From contig JASAON010001629.1 in the NCBI GenBank assembly GCA_030849065.1, positions 61,703 through 125,702 on the forward strand: 64,000 nt of DNA. Reading direction: 5' to 3'. Positions 37,195 through 45,899 of this stretch are shown one piece after another (within the stretch, counting starts at the first letter, position 1; every line of letters starts with the position of its first letter). The notes beneath the pieces were generated by a model. That model saw only the letters and a list, made by a program, of their open reading frames with translations. It was not told where the DNA came from and made no database searches. The position numbers and the translations under genes are program-made. Source of the DNA: Jaenimonas drosophilae (lineage: Eukaryota; Euglenozoa; Kinetoplastea; Trypanosomatida; Trypanosomatidae).

Positions 37195-39054
37195 TCATGC
37201 CGAAGTTGCTGGTGTTGCTGCCGCAGCAGCAGGAGCATCGGTCAAGTCCACTGGCTCCTCCACAATAGGCAAGCCAAGGTGAATCTTGCAGAGCGTGCGA
37301 TGCCACTCGCAAATCTTGATAAGGTACTTGCCATGTTTTGTGGAGCGCTCCACTGCCACATCAAACACACCCACCAACCTCACCTCACAGCGGAGGACAA
37401 AGCTGGGGAACTGGGGGAGAGCAGCCTCGTCGCAGTGCAGCAGCGTTGCCATCTCGGCAAAGGATAAGCCCCCATCAGCAGGAATGGAGAGGAGGTCAGT
37501 CGGTGAAACCGAGGCAATCATTGACGATGGGAGGAGCGGAACGAGGGTTGCGATGCCATCGGCAGCAAAGCGCAATTTGTCATGAGAGTGCTTGACATAG
37601 GATTCAATCACTTTGCCACCCACGCTAATCAAACGGCCGCCAAGCTTGGAGCTAAGCTGGATAGCGACCGGATTGGCGCAGTAAATCTTCGGCTCCCGTG
37701 AGGATTCACGGCGAGAGACGAAGCCATTCATACTTACCTCGTCTGGCAAATTCAATGCCGCACGCACAACGGGCTTCAGTTCCTCGACAAGCGGCTCGAG
37801 GGGTGGCGCGTCGGCGGGACGATCGAGGACGGTTGGCGAATCCGTCATCTCCGCCACACATTCCAAGACCGCCACATAAAAGCCACCAGTGTCCTGCGTG
37901 TGAGGAAGCACACGCCGAGTGTAGGAAATCTTCTGCTGCTCTAGTAGCTCAGGATTGGCAAACATCGTGGACCGGTACTGGAAGCACTTACCCTTCTGCT
38001 GCGACATGTATGCCTCCGCCTCTGCAAAGGTGGTGAGCTTCGCGCTGCCATCCTTGGTGGTGAGCGTCCACCGCGTGAGGCCCTGTTGGCCCTGCAGACC
38101 TGGCAGAAGGGGGCCGGCATCAATGAGCCGAAAGGCTCCCTTGGAGGCCTCCAGACAGGCAGAGACGACTGCCTCATCTTCGATGGGGTTGAGGCTGCAG
38201 GTGGAGTACACCACGCGACCGCCCACCTTGCAGGAGGCCATTCCACGCAGCAGAACGCGGCTCTGGGAGAGGTGAAGGTCAGCTCCTTGCAACGGATTCC
38301 ATCGCGGCCACATGTCGAGTGACTTACGAAGTGTTCCATCACCGGAGCACATGACATCGCATAGGACTCGGTCAAACTTATCTGCTGAGGCAACAATGGG
38401 GAAGCGCATTGCGTCATAGTTGGTGATGATGAGGTGGCGGTGCGCACCGGGAGAACGGTTAGTCTGGTGATGGAGTACATCCAAGCGCGAGGCATTCATG
38501 TCATTGGCAACCACGACTCCCGTATTAGGTGATGGAAGCAGTGCCTCCAGAATCTGCGAGGTCTTGCTTCCTGGTGCAGCGCAGAGGTCGAGCACACGGT
38601 GGCCAGGCTCCACTTGGAGGAGCAGCGGAGGCAGCATACTCACCGTCTCTTGACGCGTCAGATAGCCGCCTTCGTTGAGAGCTGCAATGGCCTTTTTGAT
38701 GTACCGATGAGCGGCGTTGCGCTTTAAGTCACCTCGCCCAACTCCACACTGGATGCCCATCTCTCTGGGAAAGAAGGGAAGAATCTTGGTGTCGAAGACG
38801 GGGGTGAGGTGGCTCAGGAGGAATTCCCTCACCCGCTCCGCGCATGGAAGTGCCACGTTCACGCGCACCGCCATGGGGAGGCTCGTACGTAGGCAAGACA
38901 TGAAGGTCTCCCACTCACCCTCTTGCACAACATTTCCCCGGTAGTAGGTCTCAAAGGCATCGTTGTGAAGGGTGGAGAGGTCCCGTGAATCAGCGCTCCA
39001 CTCGTCGGCGCGGTTGCGCTTTGCGCCCCCTCTGCGATTTTGGTTTCGACTCAT
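37195..39054 (-). CDS. NSUN2: NSUN2/Trm4-type RNA cytosine-5 methyltransferase
   Basis: Predicted 619-residue RNA m5C methyltransferase, whose relatives modify tRNAs in the nucleus. Order and motifs match human NSUN2: an N-terminal FETYYRGNVVQEGEWE segment, RQETVSMLPPLLLQVEPGHRVLDLCAAPGSKT (SAM site, about residues 145-165), motif IV CSGDGT with C236, and motif VI STCSLNPIEDEAV with the catalytic C286. The residue before C236 is Met, where this family normally has Pro. A C-terminal domain of about 200 residues follows. The frame reads further upstream through an ATG at 39168, but that region is hydrophobic low complexity, and the likely spliced-leader acceptor (AG at 39091-39092 after a T-rich tract) lies downstream of it, so 39054 is chosen. 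Confidence 0.9.
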   Translation of the reverse strand: MSRNQNRRGGAKRNRADEWSADSRDLSTLHNDAFETYYRGNVVQEGEWETFMSCLRTSLPMAVRVNVALPCAERVREFLLSHLTPVFDTKILPFFPREMGIQCGVGRGDLKRNAAHRYIKKAIAALNEGGYLTRQETVSMLPPLLLQVEPGHRVLDLCAAPGSKTSQILEALLPSPNTGVVVANDMNASRLDVLHHQTNRSPGAHRHLIITNYDAMRFPIVASADKFDRVLCDVMCSGDGTLRKSLDMWPRWNPLQGADLHLSQSRVLLRGMASCKVGGRVVYSTCSLNPIEDEAVVSACLEASKGAFRLIDAGPLLPGLQGQQGLTRWTLTTKDGSAKLTTFAEAEAYMSQQKGKCFQYRSTMFANPELLEQQKISYTRRVLPHTQDTGGFYVAVLECVAEMTDSPTVLDRPADAPPLEPLVEELKPVVRAALNLPDEVSMNGFVSRRESSREPKIYCANPVAIQLSSKLGGRLISVGGKVIESYVKHSHDKLRFAADGIATLVPLLPSSMIASVSPTDLLSIPADGGLSFAEMATLLHCDEAALPQFPSFVLRCEVRLVGVFDVAVERSTKHGKYLIKICEWHRTLCKIHLGLPIVEEPVDLTDAPAAAAATPATSA

Positions 39055-40217
39055 CACTCCAATCACGGAATATACAGCCAACCTATGTGCACTCACAACA
39101 GCAACAAAAAAAAAGATGATGATGATGAGGGATGATGATGATGATGAACACAATACCGATGAAGCCATAATTTGCCAGAGAAGGCGCGTACCAGAGAGAT
39201 ACAATCACATGGCGCGGGCAAGTGCTGCGTTGTTGTTTTCGTCATCGCTCAGTTCCGCCATCAACCTCGCATGTCGACGAGGGGGGAGAAGGTGGAAAAA
39301 AACACACAAAACCTGGTGCGCGCATCCGTGGCTGGCCATCAACGTTCACTTCTTCCGACCCACCAACTCCCTGCCCACCACGCAAGAGGCGATGTGCAGA
39401 GGTTCATTCATTCTTTCACAATGGGAGCTCAAGCTGCAATGCGTAGAACGATAGAGTCAGAAATAACGCCCACCAAACAGAAAAAAAAGAGACTCGTGTC
39501 GTGTCCATCCCGCAACAAACGATCGGGTTCAGCCCCAACACATGTGCTGGCCCACACCATATCCACATGGCGTCGTGTTTGCGGGGGGAGAAGATTGGAG
39601 AATCCGTTGAGGTCCTGTAGCGAAACTGCTGAGGAAGCGATAACTTCATCGGGCAACGAGTCCGATGCAATGAGCACGCACAGCAGCTACAGTCTCATCA
39701 TGGGATGGTGGAGGTTCAGCTCAAGGAAAGGAAGAATCACACTTCCAGCAACTGAATGCATTTCTCCTCCCCCAACAGTCTCTCTCACAGTTCATCTCCC
39801 TTCACCAAAGATTGAACACACGACCTGTCGATAGGTGCGAAGTAACCTCTGGAGACAGCCCCTCGGCCACACCACTGCTCAACATGGCGCGAGTGCAGCA
39901 GCAAGAAGCACGGACTTCACGCAGGATCCATCATGTACAAAAAAAAGTAGAGAATGACAACAATAAACAGACCCGTGGAAATCAAGGAGAGCTGGCAAAG
40001 TGCCATAACAAAAGAAGAAGCCAGTGAAGAGGGTGGAACTCTGGCACCGATCACACACTAAGCTCAAGACACAAAGAGGTTGGTAAGTGAGGTGCCGACA
40101 TTTCAACAAAACAGTGCAACTGCTGTTGGCGGCACGATGGCTTCCACATCGAGTCTCTCGTGGCCTTGATTAGCGCATTGGGCGGCTTCCTTCCTCCATT
40201 GATTTGCTTCCCGAAAG
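39055..40217. other. 1.2-kb spacer containing one candidate small gene
   Basis: Apart from the candidate small frame at 39416-39649 (separate entry), nothing is supported. The part next to the methyltransferase gene holds its predicted acceptor at 39091-39092 and a GAT-rich stretch. Confidence 0.5.
39416..39649 (-). CDS. Candidate small membrane protein (77 aa)
   Basis: An ATG-started 77-residue frame whose N-terminal half is basic (KLSLPQQFRYR, FSPRKHD) and whose C-terminal part is a hydrophobic helix (about 53-75, rich in Phe, Trp, Leu). It lies downstream of a sense pyrimidine-rich stretch. An overlapping frame in the same DNA also translates to plausible sequence, so coding is uncertain and this is a weak call based on start position and the membrane segment. 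Confidence 0.25.
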   Translation of the reverse strand: MKLSLPQQFRYRTSTDSPIFSPRKHDAMWIWCGPAHVLGLNPIVCCGMDTTRVSFFSVWWALFLTLSFYALQLELPL

Positions 40218-40418
40218 CTACTCCATTTCGTACATAGCATCATCAGCATCAGCCGCCTGCTTCGGCTTCTCTTTGGGCGGAGCCTGCATGGGTAGGTTCG
40301 GTGGGCGCGCCTGTGCCCCGCTCTGACCAGCGTTGGCTACGTTGTGCCCATCCTTACTAAGCATATAGGATACTGTGGGCGTCGTGGAGAATTCCTTAAG
40401 GGAGATGCTCTTCTTCAT
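40218..40418 (-). CDS. Small acidic-tailed hypothetical protein (66 aa)
   Basis: A short ATG-to-stop frame in line with the gene row. The protein begins with a basic KKSISLKEF, has a Pro/Ala/Gln-rich middle (PPNLPMQAPPKEKPK) and ends acidic (DADDAMYEME). It has no membrane segment and no recognised family. The composition is that of a small disordered protein rather than a random frame; conservation would settle it. Confidence 0.45.
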   Translation of the reverse strand: MKKSISLKEFSTTPTVSYMLSKDGHNVANAGQSGAQARPPNLPMQAPPKEKPKQAADADDAMYEME

Positions 40419-41167
40419 GATGCCGCTGGCTTATGTTGTCTGCGTTTTTTTTGCGTTCTCAGAATAGTAGTTGTAGCTACCGTCCGTGACAGCAGTTACA
40501 ATTATGGGGTTGATTCCGCTGTTGACTCCTGCAAAGAGTGAAGAATCTGCAGCGATTGTTTGATTGTCGGCCAACACACGACTTGTTTACCCTTCCGTTG
40601 CTCTTTGAATTCAAAGTGGTAGTATTTGATGTTGTCCTCGTGCGTAGATGAAACACGTCGGCAACCTCAATCAACTTGAAGTTACCCCCTGGTGTGTTGG
40701 GTTAGAAGACGCCGGTGTGTGTGAGTGTAGAAGGAGAAAAAAGTGAGAGGCAGACAGAGAAGGCAGTGGATGGGAGTAGATGGAAAAGAAAAGAGAGAGC
40801 GAGGAAAGAAGAGGCCTAGGTGGAGGGGGGTCTGCGTCAACTACTAAGAATAGGCCTTTGAGTGGTATATGAGTAGATGTGTGTGGGGGTAGTGGGAGCT
40901 AGACAAGGAAACTCCGCTCAGTGAACTCCGCACGGCACAGCAACGACCACCGGAGTGTAGAGGAGGGAAAAGGGGACGCCGAACTGGGGAAAGGAGAGTG
41001 GAAAACTGCGGAACTAACTTCCTTGGAGAAAGGGACGAAGAGGTGGGAAAGAGAGTCAGTGCTGCAGGAGGGCAAAAAGGAGGTCACCAAATCAAGTGTG
41101 GCATCTAAGTAGAGACCCAGTCAAAGAGTTAAAACACAGGTTGTTGAGTAGAGCTCACACGATTACC
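40419..41167. other. Intergenic spacer
   Basis: No supported gene. The sequence is purine-rich on the plus strand from about 40730 to 41080, that is, pyrimidine-rich on the sense strand, consistent with the 3' UTR and acceptor region. Confidence 0.5.
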
Positions 41168-42346
41168 TCACTCATCCACAAACATCACCCGTCCGCCAAT
41201 CTCAACCCGACGACGTCTCCGGGTCGTGGCATCAACAACTGGAGATGTTTCATCATCCTCATGAGCAGAGTCGTTGCTGCGACCACGCTTCCCTGCCATC
41301 ACGCGGCAGTTTCCTTTTTCGGCAACGTCGTACTCCAAACAGTCATCCGCAGAAGGTGCTGCTGTTGTGATGGCGGTCTGGGCACGAACATCCAAACGGA
41401 GTTCCTCCACTGGGATGAAGGTGCGGCACAGAGGACAGGCCAGACCTGCTGTGGTGGACGACGATGCCTCGTTGGAGTTTCCGAGGAGCTGCAACCGCCC
41501 ATGTCCCCGCGAGGTGCCACGGCTCAGCACAGCCTGAAGAAAGGACGACAGATCAAAGAACTCATAGTGCGCACAGTGGAGGCCACGGCCAGGATAGCGG
41601 ATGAGCTGACGAGAGAGCGGATCGCATAGTGGGACCCGTACACGCGTAGGCTCCATCGTCGAGGTACATGAACGGTTGGCATGAGCAGAGATGGCATAGC
41701 CTGCCAAGTGGCTCACAACGTCAATCGCGTGAAGTGCTTCCTCCACCGTCCACAAGCTCTGTTGGTGGTTCACCAAACGATGGAGCTCCTCCTCAGCACG
41801 TGTTCGGAGCATCGTGATGAGGTCGTGTAGCTCTCCACGGGCGTAGTAAAGAATCAACGATTCAGAACACTTCGTTGGCGTTTCCATGGCTTTGAGAGCA
41901 TCAATAAGCTCCAGCGCGTAGTTTTGGGCATGAAGCGCCGTGCTGGCGTAACCGCCAGAAGACAGAGGAGAAAACTTAGGTTGTACGTCCAGGGTACTGA
42001 AGCCGTGGTTGTATGTTGTTCTCGTGCTGAGAGCCGCAGCGATCTGCTTCATGCGTCGGCCAAAGGAAGCGCACAATACAGCGGCAAGCAGGTGGCAACG
42101 CTTCTGCGCATCAGGGATCTCGTCATGGGTCGCTTCGTCTGCGGTAGTGGGTACGACTACACCCGCACAGCAGCGAAGCTCCAAGAGCATCTGCTGCAGT
42201 TGAGGATAGACTTCATACACCGCATTCATGCTTCGACACGAACGGATGGTGGCTATCAGCAGCCTTGCTAGAGGCTCCGTATTTTTCAGCTTTGCGGGAC
42301 GTAAGACTGTACTCGCATTATCACGGGGCATGGCGGCAACACTCAT
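41168..42346 (-). CDS. SIZ1: SIZ/PIAS-type SUMO E3 ligase (SP-RING)
   Basis: A 392-residue protein with an SP-RING (MIZ) zinc finger at about 235-320, the module that recruits the SUMO E2. Zinc-ligand candidates are C241 (LCDPLS), C258 and H260 in PGRGLHCAHYEFFD, and C304/C307 in ACPLCRTF. The PGRG and FD motifs are typical of the family. The stretch between H260 and C304 is about 43 residues, longer than usual, and partly Gly/Ser/Thr-rich. The N-terminal half is helical with no SAP or PINIT domain that I can identify. The C-terminus is basic (TRRRRRVEIGG) and may be a nuclear signal. T. brucei has a SIZ1/PIAS ligase acting in nuclear SUMOylation; orthology is likely, not proved. Confidence 0.8.
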   Translation of the reverse strand: MSVAAMPRDNASTVLRPAKLKNTEPLARLLIATIRSCRSMNAVYEVYPQLQQMLLELRCCAGVVVPTTADEATHDEIPDAQKRCHLLAAVLCASFGRRMKQIAAALSTRTTYNHGFSTLDVQPKFSPLSSGGYASTALHAQNYALELIDALKAMETPTKCSESLILYYARGELHDLITMLRTRAEEELHRLVNHQQSLWTVEEALHAIDVVSHLAGYAISAHANRSCTSTMEPTRVRVPLCDPLSRQLIRYPGRGLHCAHYEFFDLSSFLQAVLSRGTSRGHGRLQLLGNSNEASSSTTAGLACPLCRTFIPVEELRLDVRAQTAITTAAPSADDCLEYDVAEKGNCRVMAGKRGRSNDSAHEDDETSPVVDATTRRRRRVEIGGRVMFVDE

Positions 42347-43942
42347 GGTTGTGATTGTGGAGCACCGTTTCGCCCGTCGTCACGACCGGCAAGTAGTTTC
42401 TGCTACCATGTGCACGTATAAGACAAATATAAATAAAAAAGGAGGAAGAAAGCGCATATGCGTGCTGTAGATTCTGTTCGAATGAGCATGAATTAGTGAG
42501 AGCGGGAAATATGACAACAACTTGTTGCTTCATGCGTCGCTTGGCAAAGACTTCCATTTCCGTAACACAACGGGGATGGAAAAGTACGTGGGTGCAAGAG
42601 AAGGGCGTGGCGTACGAGATGGGGATGGCGCAGATCTGCGTCGCCACACAGTACCTGGACGCTCTTTCTCTTCCCCCTTCCAATCAATGAAGTTGTGGTT
42701 CTTACGTCGTATTACACGTACTTTGATATACGGTTGAGCTGGAGAAAGAAGCACCCTTTGGAGGAATCTGGGTAACTCACATCCGAAATCCAGCTCGTGG
42801 CGAGCATAGCTTCGACATCCGCGTAAGCATCTCCATCTCCGTGGCTCTGCACAGCCCCAATCAAGCAGCTCACATGAAAAGAGTAGATCTGGACCACGCA
42901 TACAAAAGTGTGGGAGTACCTCTTCACCTCAGTTTTCGAGAGAGTTAGCGGGGGTCTACTCAATGTCAAGGTGATGTTGGGGAGTGGGGACAGGAGGGGT
43001 AGGTACCCTCCGCCTCGGGGAAGTATAACAGAGTCATGACTGCATGGAAATGAACAAAGATACAAGGGCGTAAACAAGGGAACAAAAAAAGAACATAACA
43101 GAAACAAACATCAAAGAGAAGAACAAGGCATGAAAGATCCGCATACACACACCCATACGCACACCATGGGCTAGGTGAGGGATTGTCACATCCGGTCCGC
43201 ACGTACCTACAAGGGGAAGAGAGAGGACGCAGTAGCAGCAGGAAGAAGAAAGGAATACTTCCTTCTAACACTCACAGCTCTCTGGGCGTTCCTCTCTGCC
43301 TACCTACGCGCCGAAATTCGTTTCATTCGTAGATGGGCACCCTTGCTTTGACGTGTGGATCGCCTCAAGCACCTCGCGCACGCTTCTCCTCTCTCTTTCT
43401 TCTCACGCACGCGCGTACACGCAAACCATCACATACCCCCATCACGTGAAACTTTTGGTGTCTGTAGCAGACGTGTAGCTCTTAATGGCAAAACAAATTG
43501 TGGTATTATTCATGGGTTGTTGATGATGGAATGGAAGGGGGGAAAGGGGTAGTAGGGGTAGTAGGTAAACGCGACAACACATCGAAATGAGTTTGAAAAA
43601 CGGGGAAGGCACACATACCACCAATTGGACGAGGTGCAGCAAGTGTCATCACACACACACGTAGCTCACACACTAGATGGAGAGTACTGTGGGCTCCGCC
43701 CCACGATAGTTTCATTTTGTATGTGTGCGTGGCTCATTGAATTGTGACGGAGGGACGGCATGATGGAATAAGAGATGCGCGTATTTGCGTGAGAAGTAGT
43801 CAGCGAAGAAGAAACAAAAAAAAGAGGCGGGGCGAGCAGCCTGTACAGCGAATTTTCATTCTGCGTGCTGAAGAAAGCGGAGGTGAATCCCCTATGTGTT
43901 TGTGGGTATAGGAGTATGGAGCGTGGGATGACGTGACCAACA
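42347..43942. other. 1.6-kb spacer without a supported gene
   Basis: Several minus-strand frames of 60-130 codons occur, but they are pyrimidine-driven (Phe/Leu/Ser/Pro-rich) or lack an ATG. Sense pyrimidine tracts are frequent, so UTRs and processing sites are the likely content. No tRNA was recognised. Confidence 0.5.
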
Positions 43943-45418
43943 CTAGATCTTGGAGGCAAGGCGGGTGAGCAGACGCTCGCGCTCCAAGCTCAGTGACTCC
44001 ACCTCGCGGCGGAGGTCCTGCTTGATGGACCGCTCCACGTCGTCGTTGAGGCCCACCGTGATTTCACGGACCTGGCGCCAGAGCGTTCCGCGGAGATCCA
44101 ACACGCGGCGCACCGAGGTAGCGGCCTTGATGGGGACCAGGATGTAGTTGTTGTAGCGGAGGGCAATGATGCAGCCAGTTGCGCCGCTCATTGCCTCGTG
44201 CACGGCCAAGGTGGCGAGGCTCGCGCAGAAGAGTGCGTCGTTGGAGGATGGGGGGCAGGCGCGGACCATGTAAGAGGGGTCGATATACTTAACGGTTCCC
44301 TGGGGGTACTTGGCCTTGTTCTCCTTCAGCCACTTCTCCACCGTCTTCTTGAGAAGCACACCAATGTCGATGAGCTTCTTGTTGCCAGAGGCATCGTGGC
44401 CACCCGCTCCCTCGATCCAGTCCTGGCCGAATCCCTCTGCAACGATGATGACGCAGTTGCGGCTGGTCTTGAAGCGACGCTCAATGAGTTGCAGCACCAC
44501 CTCCTTCGTGACGGGTCGCTCCGGCACCAGGCAGATGCTTGCCTGCGCACTGGCCACAGCCGTCTCGGCAGCAATGAAACCGCTCTCACGGCCCATGAGC
44601 TTGACGATGCCGACGCCGTAGTTCAGAGAAACCGCCTCGGCGTAGGCAGCGCGGACGGCGGTGACGGCCTGCTCCACCGCGGTCTGGAAACCAAAGGTGC
44701 GGTGGGAAAAGCTCAAGTCATTGTCGATAGTTTTCGGAACACCAAAAACGGCGATGTTGGCACCACGACGCTTGGCCTCCTCGTAGATGGTGAGGGCTCC
44801 ACGCTGGGTACCGTCGCCGCCCACGGTAAAGAGGACGTTCACGCCAAGACGGATGAGTGTATCAACCATCTCCTTGGGGTCCTGTGGGCCACGTGAGCTG
44901 CCGAGGATGGTGCCACCGAAGCGGTGAATCTGGGTGACCTTGGTGCGGGAAAGGTCCACCGCGGTCTTGCTGCCCTCCTTCGACAGACCCCAGTAGCCGT
45001 AGCGGAAGCCAATCACGCGCTTCACGTGGTAGGTGGTAATACCGGTGAGAGTAATGGAGCGGATGACGTCGTTAAGACCGGGGCAAATGCCACCGCAGGT
45101 GACGATACCGAAGGTGGTCTCCGTTGGGTTGAAGTGGAGGTGCTTGCGGGCCGTCGCCAGTTCGCAGAGCAGCTCGTTGCAGCTGACGGGGAACTGGGCG
45201 TTGGTATCGGCCTGAGGGCGTGGATCGAACATGATGTGCTCAATCTTGTCCTCGAAGTCTTCGCGCATGATGTGCTTCTTGGAGGGGTTGTCGTATTTGC
45301 GCCCGGGCATGCGCTCAATCACCATATCTTCCGGGGTGAGGCGCTTGAGTGGGGCCTGGTAGGCTTCCACCAAGTGGCTGGACACACGGCGGTGCTTCGT
45401 GGCGGCGGCAGAGGACAT
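43943..45418 (-). CDS. PFK: ATP-dependent 6-phosphofructokinase, glycosomal type
   Basis: This 491-residue enzyme phosphorylates fructose 6-phosphate in glycolysis. It has the long kinetoplastid form: an N-terminal extension of about 100 residues, then FGIVTCGGICPGLNDVIR, a GGDGTQRGA nucleotide loop (200-208), the PKTIDNDL active-site segment (228-235), and MGRESGF. The C-terminal helical extension ends in the tripeptide SKI, a variant PTS1, consistent with import into glycosomes. The overall fold resembles PPi-dependent PFKs, but kinetoplastid enzymes of this type use ATP. The open frame extends upstream 49 codons in pyrimidine-rich sequence; ATG 45418 (MSSAAATKHRR) is taken as the start because it gives a length close to the T. 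brucei enzyme. Confidence 0.95.
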   Translation of the reverse strand: MSSAAATKHRRVSSHLVEAYQAPLKRLTPEDMVIERMPGRKYDNPSKKHIMREDFEDKIEHIMFDPRPQADTNAQFPVSCNELLCELATARKHLHFNPTETTFGIVTCGGICPGLNDVIRSITLTGITTYHVKRVIGFRYGYWGLSKEGSKTAVDLSRTKVTQIHRFGGTILGSSRGPQDPKEMVDTLIRLGVNVLFTVGGDGTQRGALTIYEEAKRRGANIAVFGVPKTIDNDLSFSHRTFGFQTAVEQAVTAVRAAYAEAVSLNYGVGIVKLMGRESGFIAAETAVASAQASICLVPERPVTKEVVLQLIERRFKTSRNCVIIVAEGFGQDWIEGAGGHDASGNKKLIDIGVLLKKTVEKWLKENKAKYPQGTVKYIDPSYMVRACPPSSNDALFCASLATLAVHEAMSGATGCIIALRYNNYILVPIKAATSVRRVLDLRGTLWRQVREITVGLNDDVERSIKQDLRREVESLSLERERLLTRLASKI

Positions 45419-45899
45419 CGTCGAGGGTGTACTGAGTATAATGTGGCTGTTGAGACAGCGAACGAAAGAAAAAAAGAGCTTGTGTTTTTGGTGGTTCGGT
45501 AGTAGGAAGTAGCTGAATTGGTGGCAAAGCAAGAAGAGGGAAGAATTGATAGGAGGATGTTGCAAGACAGCTTGAAGGGGGACGTGGGCGCGTCATCAAT
45601 CGTCATCAGATTCAGTGTTTCGTGTAGGGAAGACAATCTTCTCATATAGGAAGCCAATCAGTCATTCCCTTAGGCCTACCACTCAGTAGCAGAGCCCAGC
45701 GACACAAAGAAAAAGGTGTGACGTCTGAATGGGTAGTGTGTTGTGTGGTAGTAGTGTACAGGTGAAGTGAAGTGAGAGAGGAAGATGGTGGTCCACGCCG
45801 TCGTTCGCTGAAGCGTACCTCGGTAAAAGACAACGGAGAAGCAAAACAACCAAGTGGAAAAACGAAATCTCAGTGAGAAGACTCACACATGACGTGGGA
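45419..45899. other. Intergenic spacer
   Basis: No gene seen. Sense pyrimidine tracts upstream of PFK (about 45460-45560) are candidate trans-splicing signals. Confidence 0.5.
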
